Shown here: positions 8,389-18,954 of the stretch, piece by piece
How the letters are laid out: each line of letters opens with the position of its first letter
How positions within the stretch are numbered: the stretch's first letter is position 1
DNA from: an uncultured Alphaproteobacteria bacterium
GTDB taxonomy: Bacteria; Pseudomonadota; Alphaproteobacteria; RF32; CAG-239
DNA: 64,000 nt
Direction: 5' to 3'
Assembly: GCA_944393685.1 (NCBI GenBank)
Contig: CALYAW010000004.1
Location: 1 to 64,000 of the forward strand
Notes under the pieces: model-generated
The model's input: only the letters and a program-made list of their open reading frames with translations
The model's database searches: none
Told to the model about the DNA's origin: nothing
Position numbers and translations under genes: made by a program

Positions 8389-9999
8389 GTGAATAATATA
8401 CTGCAAACACTAAAAAATATGTCGGCGGGGCGGTTGGCGTCCATAGCCGGAATAATCATTTTTTTAATCAGCTTTTTTGTTTATATAGCTGTTCAGATGA
8501 ATAGTTCTGAATATGCCGTTTTATATACGGATTTAGAGCTAGAAGATGCAAAGCAGATTGTTGATCGTTTAGAAACAGCCAATGTTAAGTATAAATTGAC
8601 CAAAAATGGGACAGAGGTAATGGTTCCCGTCGATGAAGTCAATAAGATGCGAGTTGATACGGCCGAATTAGCAATGGCATCCAAAGGTTCAAATGTAGGT
8701 TATGAGCTTTTTGATAATACAGATGCTTTAGGTTCAACAAATTTTGTACAAAACGTTAATTTGATTCGTGCGCTTGAAGGAGAATTGGCTCGAACGATTC
8801 GTTCGGTAGATAATATCAGGTCGGCTCGAGTTCATTTGGTTTTACCCAAAAGAGAAATGTTTTCGCGAGAGGAACAAGAACCGACAGCATCAGTTGTCAT
8901 AAAGACGCGAGACGGAAAACTGAGCTTACAAAACATCCAGTCTATTCAAAAACTTGTTGCGGCAGCGGTTCCCAAGTTAGATGTAAAAAACGTTTCCATA
9001 ATTGATAGTGCCGGAAATCTTCTGACTAACGACTTCAGTGATCCGAATAGTCCGGCAGTAAAAAATGTCAACAATGAATTGTTGCGTCTTGAACAAGAAA
9101 GGAAATTGGCGGCGAAAGTTCAAAATCTTTTGGAGAAAACAGTCGGAGCAGGAAAAGCGCAGGCTCAGGTTAATATAGAAATGGATTTTGACGAAGTTGT
9201 CACCAATGAAGAAATTTATGATCCAGATAGTCAAGTCATTCGTTCCCAAGCAACCATGACCGAGCAAAGTACAAACGGTCAAAACAATCAACCCGTGACG
9301 GTAGCGCAGAATATTCCCAATGGAGATATTGTAAGTAGCAGCAGCGGAGAGTACAGTCAAAACTCCAAGGTTGAAGAAACCATAAATTATGAAATATCCA
9401 AAGTAATTCGCAACAAGATAAAAAACACCGGAGTAATCAAAAGGCTGACTACAGCAGTGATGGTTGACGGCGTTTATGAAAAAAATGCAAATGGCGAAGA
9501 AGTGTATCGTCCTCGCACGGAAGAAGAGATGGAACAGATTACGGCACTGGTAAAATCAGCCGTTGGCTTTGATGCCAATCGAGGAGATGTAGTTGATGTT
9601 GAAAATATGCGCTTTGCCAGTATATCTCAAAGTATGGAAGATGAAGTTGAGCCATTGTATATGGGCTTTACCAAAGAAGAATTACTCCGTATTGCCGAGG
9701 GCTTGGGTGTTGCAATTGTCGCGATATTGGTTATTTTGCTGGTGATTCGCCCGCTTATCAACAACGCTTTCGAGCCAACATCAGGAAACGAGAAATTGCT
9801 TTCTGGTTCGGATGAAGAAAGTCTTTTGTTGTCCAACTTCTTAAATGAGGATGATGAGGGTACGGATGAGTTGATTAACCTTAACAAGGTGGATGGCAGA
9901 GTTAAAGTTTCGTCACTTAAAAAGCTCAATGCCGTTGTTGAAAAGAATCCCGAGGCGGCTGTTAATGTTATTCGTTCTTGGTTATATAATAACGATTGA
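8389..9999 (+). CDS. fliF: Flagellar MS-ring protein FliF
   Basis: About 536 residues. FliF forms the membrane MS ring, the base on which the motor and export gate assemble. An N-terminal transmembrane helix (about residues 17-37) is followed by the YscJ-like periplasmic ring domain ([23 protein letters not shown]), a variable middle, and a second transmembrane helix near residues 435-460. The C-terminal cytoplasmic tail binds FliG. GTG 8389 is chosen because GGGGA (8379-8383) sits five bases upstream; the in-frame TTG at 8377 lacks such a site. It is first of a long flagellar operon. Confidence 0.95.
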   Translation: MNNILQTLKNMSAGRLASIAGIIIFLISFFVYIAVQMNSSEYAVLYTDLELEDAKQIVDRLETANVKYKLTKNGTEVMVPVDEVNKMRVDTAELAMASKGSNVGYELFDNTDALGSTNFVQNVNLIRALEGELARTIRSVDNIRSARVHLVLPKREMFSREEQEPTASVVIKTRDGKLSLQNIQSIQKLVAAAVPKLDVKNVSIIDSAGNLLTNDFSDPNSPAVKNVNNELLRLEQERKLAAKVQNLLEKTVGAGKAQAQVNIEMDFDEVVTNEEIYDPDSQVIRSQATMTEQSTNGQNNQPVTVAQNIPNGDIVSSSSGEYSQNSKVEETINYEISKVIRNKIKNTGVIKRLTTAVMVDGVYEKNANGEEVYRPRTEEEMEQITALVKSAVGFDANRGDVVDVENMRFASISQSMEDEVEPLYMGFTKEELLRIAEGLGVAIVAILVILLVIRPLINNAFEPTSGNEKLLSGSDEESLLLSNFLNEDDEGTDELINLNKVDGRVKVSSLKKLNAVVEKNPEAAVNVIRSWLYNND

Positions 10000-10010
10000 G
10001 GAAGCAAAAA

Positions 10011-11033
10011 ATGAAGCAAAATGTTATTGATGATTATAATGTTCTTTCCAATCAGCAAAAAGCGGCAATTTTGATGCTTTCTCTTGATGAGGAGCGTTCA
10101 GCAACCTTGTTTTCGATGATGGATGACGAGGAAATCAAAGAATTATCCGTAATCATGGCCAGTCTTGGTAAAATAAATTCCAACGTTGTTGAGCAGCTAT
10201 TGGTTGAGTTTAATGATAGATTATCCAATACCGGAAGTTTAATCGGTACATATGAGAGCACCGAACGTTTACTTGCCAAAGCGATGGATAAAGATCGAGT
10301 ATCGGTTATTATGGAAGAGATACGCGGTCCGGCAGGGCGCACGATGTGGGATAAACTAGGCAATGTTAACGAGCATGTTCTAGCTAACTATTTGAAAAAT
10401 GAGTATCCGCAAACAATAGCCGTAATTCTTTCAAAGATTAAGGCCGAGCATGCCGCAAAAGTAATAGCGTTGTTTCCCGAAAATTTTGCCATGGAAATCG
10501 TGATGCGCATGTTGCGTATGGATTCTGTTCAAAAAGAAGTTCTCGATAGTTTGGAAAAAACTTTGCGTAAGGAGTTTATGAGCAATCTGTCGAAGTCTAC
10601 TCGTCGAGATTCTCATGAATTGATAGCGGATATATTCAATTCACTTGATCGCAATACGGAAGCTCGTTTTATGGAAGCGTTGGAAGAACGAAACCGTGAA
10701 AGTGCAGATCGCGTCAAGTCATTGATGTTCACGTTTGAAGATTTGATTCGTATAGACGCGCAAGGAATTCAGATTTTGCTTCGCAATATTGATAAAGATA
10801 AATTGGCGATAGCCTTAAAAGGGGCGTCTGATACCATTAAAGAGCTGTTTTTCAACAATATGTCATCACGAGCCGGTAAAATTATTAAAGAGGACATGGA
10901 TTCTATGGGACCGGTTAGGGTTCGAGAGGTTGAAGAGGCTCAACAATATGTTGTATCAACGGCAAAAGATTTGGCCAATGCCGGAGAGATTATTGTAAGC
11001 GAAGGTAAAGACAGTGATGAGCTGATTTATTAA
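10011..11033 (+). CDS. fliG: Flagellar motor switch protein FliG
   Basis: About 340 residues. FliG is the rotor component that interacts with stator MotA and with FliM/FliN to generate torque. The N-terminal domain binds FliF. The middle contains [18 protein letters not shown], the typical FliG armadillo segment with an EYPQ motif. The C-terminal charged torque helix is present ([20 protein letters not shown], then FFNNMSSRA). ATG 10011 is preceded by GAGGAAG (9998-10004), which overlaps the fliF stop codon, implying translational coupling. Confidence 0.96.
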   Translation: MKQNVIDDYNVLSNQQKAAILMLSLDEERSATLFSMMDDEEIKELSVIMASLGKINSNVVEQLLVEFNDRLSNTGSLIGTYESTERLLAKAMDKDRVSVIMEEIRGPAGRTMWDKLGNVNEHVLANYLKNEYPQTIAVILSKIKAEHAAKVIALFPENFAMEIVMRMLRMDSVQKEVLDSLEKTLRKEFMSNLSKSTRRDSHELIADIFNSLDRNTEARFMEALEERNRESADRVKSLMFTFEDLIRIDAQGIQILLRNIDKDKLAIALKGASDTIKELFFNNMSSRAGKIIKEDMDSMGPVRVREVEEAQQYVVSTAKDLANAGEIIVSEGKDSDELIY

Positions 11034-11050
11034 AGAACAGGAAAACAGAA

Positions 11051-11755
11051 TTGGCAGATTATAAGAAATATATGTTTGATAATTTTGTTATCAATGACAA
11101 GAATCCCCCGAAATATGTACCGGAGGAGATAATTTCATCTGCCGAAGATAAAGAAGATATATCGGAAGATAAAGTTTTTGAGGTTGAGGAGGTAGAGGAA
11201 AGTCAGCCGATAGAAGAGCCCCAAATCAAAGAAATAACCTTTTCGCAAGAGGATATGGATAAGGCTGTTCGTCAAGCAGAAGAGCAAAGTTATGAAAAAG
11301 GATACAACGCGGCAATTTCCGAAAAGGAAAAGGCGGAGACGATGTTGCTTGACAGTATTAACAATCGTTTAATGACGATTTTGGCAGATATAAACAGTAA
11401 CAATGCTTCGCAAGAACAAAGTGCATTAAGATTTGCCGTATCACTGGTAAAAAAACTTTTGCCCCAGCTTGAAGAGACGGTTGCCGTTAAAGAGGTCGAG
11501 TCTTTTATTGAAGATAATTTTAAGAATTTTTCCAAGGAAGGGAGCTTATCATTTTGTTTTAATCCTGAAATTATAGGAGATATAGCGCCCAAATTATCGC
11601 ATCTTGCTGAGAAGCATGATTATGAAGGAAAAATCACCATTCATAAAGATATCAGTCTAGGGCTTTCGGACTGCAAAATTGAATGGCTTAACGGAGGCGT
11701 GGAAAAAAATACAGCCCACGCAATATCGCGGGTTGAAGACCTGCTGAATAGCTAA
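11051..11755 (+). CDS. fliH: Flagellar export apparatus regulator FliH
   Basis: A 234-residue protein between fliG and fliN. It has an acidic, poorly conserved N-terminus and a Gln/Glu-rich central helix (about residues 70-100, beginning SQEDMDKAVRQAEEQSYEKG), typical of FliH. The C-terminal part resembles FliH/YscL (HKDISLGLSDCKIEWLNGG). FliH binds and inhibits the export ATPase FliI and docks it to the C-ring through FliN. The start is a TTG with AGGAAAA (11039-11045) upstream; an alternative ATG is at 11072. The fliI gene is not in this window. Confidence 0.85.
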   Translation: MADYKKYMFDNFVINDKNPPKYVPEEIISSAEDKEDISEDKVFEVEEVEESQPIEEPQIKEITFSQEDMDKAVRQAEEQSYEKGYNAAISEKEKAETMLLDSINNRLMTILADINSNNASQEQSALRFAVSLVKKLLPQLEETVAVKEVESFIEDNFKNFSKEGSLSFCFNPEIIGDIAPKLSHLAEKHDYEGKITIHKDISLGLSDCKIEWLNGGVEKNTAHAISRVEDLLNS

Positions 11756-11767
11756 AAGAGAGGAAAA

Positions 11768-12124
11768 ATGGAAAACCATAATTTAGAACTAGACGAAATG
11801 GATGAAAGCTCGAGCTTAAACGATGAGCCGATTCTAAAAAATGATAGTGGCATGGAAGATTTTGATATCCCGACCTCGACCAGCGATCTTGAGGCAGTTT
11901 ATAATATTCCGGTAAAAGTATCGGCGGTATTGGGCAAGACCCAAATGAAAGTAAGCCAACTCATGAAACTGAACAAAGGAGCCATTATAGAATTAGACCG
12001 TAAGGTTGGTGAGGCGATAGATATTTATGTAAATAACAATTTGGTAGCCAGAGGAGAAGTAGTTGTCGTTGATGACAAATTGGGTATCACGATGACAGAG
12101 ATTGTAAAATCGGCAGCAAAATAA
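11768..12124 (+). CDS. fliN: Flagellar motor switch protein FliN
   Basis: A 118-residue protein with an acidic N-terminal extension (about 40 residues) and a C-terminal SpoA domain. The SpoA pattern VKVSAVLGKTQMKVSQLMKL then GAIIELDRKVGEAIDIYVN then ARGEV is diagnostic of FliN. It forms the lower C-ring and docks FliH. It has an AGAGAGGAAAA ribosome site and lies 12 bases after fliH. FliM is not encoded in the window. Confidence 0.95.
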   Translation: MENHNLELDEMDESSSLNDEPILKNDSGMEDFDIPTSTSDLEAVYNIPVKVSAVLGKTQMKVSQLMKLNKGAIIELDRKVGEAIDIYVNNNLVARGEVVVVDDKLGITMTEIVKSAAK

Positions 12125-12145
12125 AGAGATTAAGAGAGCGGATTT

Positions 12146-13450
12146 ATGGAATTGTTAATTGTCGGCACATTAGACGGTCAGATAGGAGCAGCCAGCAAGA
12201 TTGCCATAGAACAAGGAGGGCAAGTAAGTTTGGCAGCCACCGTAGAAAAGGCTTTAGAGGTATTGCGTTCAGGCAAAACTATTGAGCTTGTAATGGTTGA
12301 TGTAAAACTAGACATTCATAAACTGATTTCATCTTTGGAACAAGAACGTATTAATGTTTTGGTTGTTGCCTGTGGAGTTGCCAATGATACCAGCTTAGCG
12401 GTCAAAGCAATTAAAGCCGGAGCCAAGGAGTATATTCCTCTCCCTCCTGATCCGGAATTAATAGGTGCTGTTTTGGCGGCTGCCACACGAGAAAATCATG
12501 CTCTGATATACGGAGATAAAAAAACCGAAAATATTCTTAAAATTGCCAAACAAATAGCACCTTCCGAAGCAAGTGTTTTACTAACCGGCTCATCAGGGAC
12601 GGGAAAGGAGATATTTTCCCGTTTTATTCATGATAATTCGAAGCGAGCCAACAAAAAATTTGTTGCGGTTAATTGTGCGGCCATACCAGAAACATTATTA
12701 GAATCAGAGCTTTTTGGTTATGAAAAAGGAGCTTTCACGGGAGCGGTAGCACGTCGTATAGGCAAATTTGAAGAAGCCAGTGACGGAACACTTTTGCTTG
12801 ATGAAATTTCAGAGATGGACATAGGTATTCAGGCCAAATTACTACGAGCAATACAAGAAAAAGAGATTGATCGTATAGGAGGAAAATCCCCCATAAAAGT
12901 AAACACCAGAATAATAGCCACATCCAACCGCAATTTGGAAGAAGCTGTTCAAAACGGGACATTTCGTCAGGATTTGTATTATCGGCTAAATGTAATCAGC
13001 ATTAATATTCCGGACTTAAAGGATCGTCCGGATGATATTTTGGTTTTAGCGAAGCATTTTATCAAAAAATATTCCGAACTCAATGAGTTGCCGATGAAAG
13101 ATTTGAGCAAAGAAGCGGCAGATACACTTTTGCATTATATGTGGCCAGGAAACGTTCGTGAGTTAGAAAACACCATGCATCGAGCCGTTTTGCTAAGTAC
13201 CGGAGATGAAATAAGTATAGATGCAATAATGCTTCAAAATCCGGAAGCTCAAAAAGAAGACGAACCCGTGCAAGTAGGTCAAACAGTGGCCGGAATGGAA
13301 AGAAAACTGATAATAGATACCCTTAAGCATACCATGGGAAATCGCACGACAGCGGCCAATATATTAGGTATTTCAATTCGCACGCTACGCAACAAACTCA
13401 AACAATATCAAGAAGAAGGTTTTGATTTTCCTTCTTCACCACAAGGATAG
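12146..13450 (+). CDS. flbD: Sigma-54-dependent flagellar regulator FlbD
   Basis: 434 residues. The receiver-like N-terminal domain (1-115) resembles Caulobacter FlbD: MELLIVGTLDGQ, MVDVKLD with D52 at the acceptor position, and AGAKEYIPLPPDPELI. The AAA+ domain has Walker A GSSGTGKE (148-155), the sigma-54 contact loop GAFTGA (195-200) and Walker B LLLDE (216-220). A Fis-type helix-turn-helix ends the protein (about 399-425). In Caulobacter FlbD activates late flagellar operons with RpoN. The two -24/-12 promoters at 3365 and 8330 are its likely targets, which would include its own operon. No RpoN gene is in the window. Confidence 0.93.
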   Translation: MELLIVGTLDGQIGAASKIAIEQGGQVSLAATVEKALEVLRSGKTIELVMVDVKLDIHKLISSLEQERINVLVVACGVANDTSLAVKAIKAGAKEYIPLPPDPELIGAVLAAATRENHALIYGDKKTENILKIAKQIAPSEASVLLTGSSGTGKEIFSRFIHDNSKRANKKFVAVNCAAIPETLLESELFGYEKGAFTGAVARRIGKFEEASDGTLLLDEISEMDIGIQAKLLRAIQEKEIDRIGGKSPIKVNTRIIATSNRNLEEAVQNGTFRQDLYYRLNVISINIPDLKDRPDDILVLAKHFIKKYSELNELPMKDLSKEAADTLLHYMWPGNVRELENTMHRAVLLSTGDEISIDAIMLQNPEAQKEDEPVQVGQTVAGMERKLIIDTLKHTMGNRTTAANILGISIRTLRNKLKQYQEEGFDFPSSPQG

Positions 13451-13459
13451 AAACAACAA

Positions 13460-15574
13460 ATGGCACCGGCTCCGATTCAAAAATCATTGGGAACGATAAT
13501 CAAAGAGATGCTCATTGGCTCAAGTAAGCGAGGAGATCTTTTCTTTGCGATTTCCATTATTTTGATGCTCGTTATATTGATTTTGCCGATGCCGGCGTGG
13601 CTTCTTGACGTAGCGTTGGCTTTTTCAATAACATTATCATGCGTTGTATTAATGATGGCAATTTTTATTGAAAAGCCAATAGAATTCAGTGCCTTTCCAT
13701 TAGTTTTATTGATAACCACAATGTATCGTTTGTCCTTAAATTTGGCATCAACCAGGCTAATTTTAGCCCGTGGTTACATGGGGCCGGATGCAGCAGGTGA
13801 AGTTATCAAGGCATTCGGCGGTTTTATAATGGGAAATAATTTTGTAATAGGTGTAATCGTTTTTGCAATTTTGGTTTTGGTAAATTTTGTTGTTATTACC
13901 AAAGGTTCAGGTCGAATTGCCGAGGTTGCGGCACGTTTTGCATTGGATGCGATGCCCGGAAAGCAAATGGCGATTGATGCGGATTTGTCTTCCGGTCTTA
14001 TTAATGAAGATGAAGCCAGAAAACGTCGTGAGGATTTAAGCAAAGAAAGCGCGTTCTACGGAGCCATGGACGGTGCTTCAAAATTTGTACGCGGAGATGC
14101 CATAGCCGGATTATTAATAACTTTTATCAACATTGTTGCTGGTATTATTATCGGTATGGTTCAAAATGACATGAGTTTTTCCGCTGCGGGGGAAACCTAT
14201 ACTCGTTTGACTGTCGGAGATGGATTGGTAAGCCAGATTCCGGCATTAATAGTTTCTGTTGCAGCCGGTATTTTGGTTTCTAAGGCCGGTATAACGGATT
14301 CTGCAGACAAAGTTTTGTTTGATCAGGTAGCCAACTATCCCAAAGCTCTTGGTATGAGCTCATTTTTGGCAATAGCATTAGGTATCATACCTGGGACACC
14401 GTTTGTTCCGTTTTTACTGTTGTCTATATTGACAGGAAGTACGGCTTATTACCTTGATAAACGCCAAAAAGAGCTGCAAGCACAGGCTCAGGCCATTATG
14501 GAACAAGAGCAAAAACAAGGCAAGATCAGCAAAGCCGCGGATGAGCCGATAGCCAACGCCTTGCGCGTTGATTTGATTAGGCTGGAAATAGGATATGGTT
14601 TGTTACCGTTGATAAATGAAGAAACAAATCGCAAATTGACCGATCAGATAAAAGCCTTGCGCAGAGCCCTTGCTTCTGAACTTGGTTTTGTGATGCCCTC
14701 TATTCGAATCCAAGATAATATGCAGCTTGAGGCAAATGAATATAATATCTACATAAAAGAGGTTAAGTCCGGTAAAGGAGAGTTGCGTCCGACTCAGTTG
14801 TTAGTTATGGACCCACGCGGAGAAGCAATAAACTTGCCTGGGGAACAGACTTTTGAGCCGACATTTGGTCTGAAAGCGATGTGGGTTGATCAATCATATC
14901 GGGAAGAGGCAATGTTCAGGGGCTATACCGTTGTCGATCCGGCAACAGTAGTTACCACCCATATTACAGAGTTAGTTAAAGACAATATGCCGGAGTTGTT
15001 ATCATATGCCGAGACCCAAAAACTTTTGGATGAACTAGATAAAGAACATCAAAAACTTATCAAAGAACTAATTCCGAGCAAGATTAGCCTTGGTGCATTG
15101 CAACGTGTTTTACAAAATTTATTACAAGAGCGAGTATCGATTCGAGATTTGCCGACAATATTGGAAGGCATATCAGAAGCCGTTACTACGACACACAGCC
15201 TGATGATGATAACAGAGCATGTTCGAGCACGTTTAAGCAGACAGTTATCGAATGCGTATGCCAATGAGTTTGGTGTTATTCCATTGATTACGTTATCTGC
15301 CGAGTGGGAAAAGGCATTTGCCGAGGCAATAGTTGGGGAAGGGGATGAGCGTCAGCTTGCCATGGCGCCCAGTACTTTGCAATCTTTTATCAATAAAGTA
15401 AGAGCAGTTACCGAGGAGCTGGCCATCAAAGGAGAAAGTGGTGTTATTTTGACAAGTCCGTCGGTTCGCCCTTTTGTGAGATCCATCATAGAGCGTTTTC
15501 GTCCTTTAACGGTTGTTATGTCACAAAATGAGATACACCCAAAGGCCAAGATTAAAACCATAGGACAAATCTGA
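13460..15574 (+). CDS. flhA: Flagellar export gate protein FlhA
   Basis: A 704-residue membrane protein, the major export-gate component of the flagellar type III system. The N-terminal half has about eight transmembrane segments and the conserved FHIPEP motifs (FPLVLLITTMYRLSLNLAST; the RFALDAMPGKQMAIDADLSSG segment with GLINEDEARKRRE). The C-terminal cytoplasmic domain, from about residue 350, forms the nonameric ring that binds chaperone-substrate complexes. It starts 9 bases after flbD and ends 3 bases before flhF, a tight operon. Confidence 0.97.
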   Translation: MAPAPIQKSLGTIIKEMLIGSSKRGDLFFAISIILMLVILILPMPAWLLDVALAFSITLSCVVLMMAIFIEKPIEFSAFPLVLLITTMYRLSLNLASTRLILARGYMGPDAAGEVIKAFGGFIMGNNFVIGVIVFAILVLVNFVVITKGSGRIAEVAARFALDAMPGKQMAIDADLSSGLINEDEARKRREDLSKESAFYGAMDGASKFVRGDAIAGLLITFINIVAGIIIGMVQNDMSFSAAGETYTRLTVGDGLVSQIPALIVSVAAGILVSKAGITDSADKVLFDQVANYPKALGMSSFLAIALGIIPGTPFVPFLLLSILTGSTAYYLDKRQKELQAQAQAIMEQEQKQGKISKAADEPIANALRVDLIRLEIGYGLLPLINEETNRKLTDQIKALRRALASELGFVMPSIRIQDNMQLEANEYNIYIKEVKSGKGELRPTQLLVMDPRGEAINLPGEQTFEPTFGLKAMWVDQSYREEAMFRGYTVVDPATVVTTHITELVKDNMPELLSYAETQKLLDELDKEHQKLIKELIPSKISLGALQRVLQNLLQERVSIRDLPTILEGISEAVTTTHSLMMITEHVRARLSRQLSNAYANEFGVIPLITLSAEWEKAFAEAIVGEGDERQLAMAPSTLQSFINKVRAVTEELAIKGESGVILTSPSVRPFVRSIIERFRPLTVVMSQNEIHPKAKIKTIGQI

Positions 15575-15577
15575 TAG

Positions 15578-16531
15578 ATGAAAATAAAAAATATTACAGC
15601 GTCAACAATGCCAGAGGCACTGTCTCGGATAAAGTCTGAGCTGGGAGATGATGCCGTAATTCTATCAAGTGAAACAATAGCAGGACAACTGCATCTGACT
15701 GTGGCATTGGATGAGACAACAGATTTTGATTTTGCCGAAGATGAGAGTATAAAAGAAATTGATACCAAGGCTTATTTTGATGAAACATCTTTAAGAGAAG
15801 CATTGGAATATCATGGTGTTTTGGATTTGGTACAATATCATATTTTATCATCGTGCCGAGAGGTAAATCGTCAATACAATCGAGCAGATGATTTGTTTGT
15901 CATGCAAAAAGCCTTGCAAAAGAATTTTCGATTTAAATCGTTATTTTCAGAAATGACCCCCGTAAAAATATTTATGGGAACACCAGGTTCTGGCAAATCC
16001 ACAGCAATTGCCAAAATAGCCACGCAAGCAAAATTGAAAGGAATAAAAACCACCATTATCAGTACAGATAATACTCGAGCCGGAGCCAATAAGCAATTGG
16101 AGGCTTTTGCAGATATTTTAGCTGTAGACTTTTCATTTTATAAAGAAGCGCGAGAGTTGTTTCGGCATATAAAGAATCACGGGGAGGAATATGGTTGTAT
16201 TTTGATTGATACTCCAGGGATTAATCCTTTTGTCAAAGCAGAGTTAGACAAAGTTTATCCGTTTGTTGACAGTCTCAAATGTGATAAAGTTTTGACCTTT
16301 GACGCAGGAAGAAATGTTTATGAGGCAGTAGAAGCAGCGGAAATATTTGCAGAACTGGGAGCAACGTCTATATTGCCGACCAGATTGGATTTAACCAGAC
16401 GTATCGGAAGTATATTGAGCATAGCCGATTGTTGTAATATGGCAATATCCGGAGCAAGCGTAAGCGCCTCGATAGCCAAAGGATTGGCGGAGCTTGATTC
16501 AGCCTCTTTGGCAAAGTTGGTTCTGTCATAG
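15578..16531 (+). CDS. flhF: Flagellar SRP-like GTPase FlhF
   Basis: A 317-residue GTPase of the SRP/FtsY class that sets flagellar position and number together with FlhG. The start MKIKNITASTMPEALSRIK is typical of FlhF. The G domain has GTPGSGKS (134-141), DNTRAGA (164-170), DTPG (211-214) and TRLD in the G4 position. The regulatory N-domain segment is short compared with enteric or Vibrio FlhF. It is followed directly by flhG, the usual pairing. Confidence 0.92.
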   Translation: MKIKNITASTMPEALSRIKSELGDDAVILSSETIAGQLHLTVALDETTDFDFAEDESIKEIDTKAYFDETSLREALEYHGVLDLVQYHILSSCREVNRQYNRADDLFVMQKALQKNFRFKSLFSEMTPVKIFMGTPGSGKSTAIAKIATQAKLKGIKTTIISTDNTRAGANKQLEAFADILAVDFSFYKEARELFRHIKNHGEEYGCILIDTPGINPFVKAELDKVYPFVDSLKCDKVLTFDAGRNVYEAVEAAEIFAELGATSILPTRLDLTRRIGSILSIADCCNMAISGASVSASIAKGLAELDSASLAKLVLS

Positions 16532-16556
16532 GCAACGGAAGAAAAAGAGAGGAAAG

Positions 16557-17363
16557 ATGGAAAACAAAGAAGAATTAAAAATTGCCCCTAAAACGGGAAC
16601 ATCACGGGCCCCGCGCAAAGGCAAGAACATGATAGCCATAGCTTCCGGCAAAGGAGGCGTCGGCAAAACATGGTTTTCCATAACATTGGCCCATGCATTG
16701 AGTCTGCTTCGCCAAAAGACAATTCTGTTTGACGGAGATTTAGGTTTAGCCAACATAGATATTCAATTAGGTTTGATGGTAAAAGATGATTTGGGTAGTG
16801 TTGTTTCAGGAAACAAAAGCCTAAATCAAATAATTCATAATTATGACAAAGGTCATTTTGATGTTATTGCCGGACGGTCCGGTTCTGCGGGATTAGCTTC
16901 TATGCCGGTTGGCCGTTTACAGATATTGGGAGAAGATTTAAGTACGATAGCAACGGAATATGACAAAATAATTCTCGACATGGGAGCGGGAGTTGAAAAA
17001 CCGGTTAGGATATTGTCAGGCATGGCAGAAAAAATAATTGTTGTTTGTACTGACGAGCCGACATCTTTAACAGACGCTTATGCTTTTATCAAAATTATGA
17101 CCATGCAATATCCTAAGAGTGATATCAGTATTGTTGTTAACCAAGCCAACTCTATTCGAGAAGGGCAAAGGACATATGATATTCTGCTAAAAGCCTGTAC
17201 GAATTTCTTGAAAATCAATCCTCCATTATTAGGTATAATAAGAAGAGATACCAGAGTACGAGATTCTATTCGTAATCAGTCAACAATTTTAACTCGCTAT
17301 CCTAATTCCGAAGCTGCCGAGGATGTGTTAGCGATAGCCAAAAGGTTGCTAAACCATGGATAA
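16557..17363 (+). CDS. flhG: Flagellar number regulator FlhG (MinD-like ATPase)
   Basis: About 268 residues. The deviant Walker A GKGGVGKT (31-38), the segment FDGDLGLANIDIQLGL and the ATPase segment IILDMGAG identify a MinD/ParA-type ATPase of the FlhG (YlxH) group. FlhG controls flagellar number and stimulates FlhF GTP hydrolysis. ATG 16557 is chosen for its GAGAGGAAAG ribosome site; an earlier in-frame start would overlap the flhF end. Its stop overlaps the next gene by 8 bases. Confidence 0.92.
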   Translation: MENKEELKIAPKTGTSRAPRKGKNMIAIASGKGGVGKTWFSITLAHALSLLRQKTILFDGDLGLANIDIQLGLMVKDDLGSVVSGNKSLNQIIHNYDKGHFDVIAGRSGSAGLASMPVGRLQILGEDLSTIATEYDKIILDMGAGVEKPVRILSGMAEKIIVVCTDEPTSLTDAYAFIKIMTMQYPKSDISIVVNQANSIREGQRTYDILLKACTNFLKINPPLLGIIRRDTRVRDSIRNQSTILTRYPNSEAAEDVLAIAKRLLNHG

Positions 17364-18954
17364 TGTCATAAATCCGACTTTGCAGGTTTTGCCGTCTGTT
17401 AGTATTAGTGATAAAGTTGTGATGGTAGATATAGTCCGCTTGCCGTCAAATATAAAAGTAGGTGATATTATTTTGCTGGAAACATTAATGAACAGCGGCA
17501 CTTCTCATTTAGGTAATTCTGAGCCGACGGTGAGGTTAAATATATTAACGGAGAACCAAAAAATTCCTCTTGAGATCAAAGGAGATTTGCCGCTCAAATT
17601 TGATACGTCGGCCAGCAGACAATATGTTGCCAAAGTTATATCGGAAAACACGCTTCAATTGGTCGCAAACAGGAAAGAAACTATTGCTCAAACTTTTCCT
17701 GACCGGGGAGATATCCTTGTAAAAGAAACAAACACCAGCTTGCCTCAGGTAAAATTAGCCCCTGTTTCCGGTCAGCAAATTATAATGCATGTTATGAAAG
17801 ATATTAATCTACCGCAACCGATACAAAATCAAATAACAAATTTATTACCGCCATCAATAGTTTCCGTAAAAATTGAACATCCGATTACGACCAATATTAA
17901 AGAAACAAGTATTTTACAACCATTAAAAACAGCCATACAAAACATGGGAGCGGCGTTGGTTTCAGGATCTCAGACGCGAATTGAGAGTGGAAGACAAGAA
18001 ATAATGCGAGCATTGCAAAATCTTGTTACACAGAAATTTGTTGCTGTTCCACAAGCAAATGTCGGTTCTCAATCTGGAGCAATAAAACAACTGGTTTCTC
18101 CGCTTGGAAAAATACAGGTTGAAACCACATTACACATACCGCCACAAACAGATTTAGAGCTGGCGGTTACAGACATAAAGATTGAGCCTAGCAAACCTTT
18201 GTCGCAAGATTTGTTGCAAAAGATTTTCTCTTTTCCGGAGATAGAAAATATTTTTCCCGAAGCAGATGGCAAGCACTTAAGCGTGCTGATACAAAATCGA
18301 GATACGGCAGTTGAAAATTTGCTCAAAATTTTTGAACCTTTGCATGAAATGCCGCAAATGATTTTGCCTATATTAAAAAAGATTCCTTCATTTAATCGCT
18401 CAATATTATCTGATTTGTATTCTTTTTATAAAGGAGCCGTTGAGCAAGATGCAAAAATCTGGCTGGGAGCCGAAACAACCACTCAATTACAATCAATAGG
18501 CGTCAAAGGTCAGGTGGCATTACAAAATATGCAAGATTTTGTAGCTTCTTTAGTACGAGATACTCCGACATGGAGAATTGTAGAGATACCATTGTTTAAT
18601 GGTTCACAGCTAATTCCTTTCAAACTTTCGGTCCAAAAAGACCAGTCGGAAGAAAAACAAACAAGGAAACCGCGCTCAAAGAACGGGACACGTTTTGTAA
18701 TTGATACGGATTTTTCAAAACTCGGAGCATTTCAGATAGATGGTTTTTCTGTAGCAAAAGAACGGAGGCTTGATTTGATTATTCGCACATCGCGCGCGCA
18801 AAAAGAAGATTTTTGTTCTCATATTATCAATTTATTTAAAACTTCATTGTATAGTGTCGGTTACATAGGAACAATTGCAATCAATCAAAAGCAGGCTTTT
18901 GTAAAAACAGAGATAGATAATCCGACAAATTTGTCAGATGGAGTTTATATATAA
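17356..18954 (+). CDS. Flagellar-operon protein with FliK-like C-terminus
   Basis: A 532-residue protein not recognised with certainty. It has no signal peptide or membrane helix. The first 130 residues look beta-rich, the middle is Gln/Pro/Ile-rich, and a Lys/Arg patch lies near residues 430-440. The C-terminal segment (about 440-515: RFVIDTDFSKLGAFQIDGF, then RRLDLIIRTSR, then a helix and a Gly) follows the hydrophobic pattern of the FliK Flg_hook domain. It overlaps flhG by 8 bases and abuts the next gene, so it is cotranscribed with the flagellar genes. A second hook-length or export-switch protein is possible. Confidence 0.6.
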   Translation: MDNVINPTLQVLPSVSISDKVVMVDIVRLPSNIKVGDIILLETLMNSGTSHLGNSEPTVRLNILTENQKIPLEIKGDLPLKFDTSASRQYVAKVISENTLQLVANRKETIAQTFPDRGDILVKETNTSLPQVKLAPVSGQQIIMHVMKDINLPQPIQNQITNLLPPSIVSVKIEHPITTNIKETSILQPLKTAIQNMGAALVSGSQTRIESGRQEIMRALQNLVTQKFVAVPQANVGSQSGAIKQLVSPLGKIQVETTLHIPPQTDLELAVTDIKIEPSKPLSQDLLQKIFSFPEIENIFPEADGKHLSVLIQNRDTAVENLLKIFEPLHEMPQMILPILKKIPSFNRSILSDLYSFYKGAVEQDAKIWLGAETTTQLQSIGVKGQVALQNMQDFVASLVRDTPTWRIVEIPLFNGSQLIPFKLSVQKDQSEEKQTRKPRSKNGTRFVIDTDFSKLGAFQIDGFSVAKERRLDLIIRTSRAQKEDFCSHIINLFKTSLYSVGYIGTIAINQKQAFVKTEIDNPTNLSDGVYI

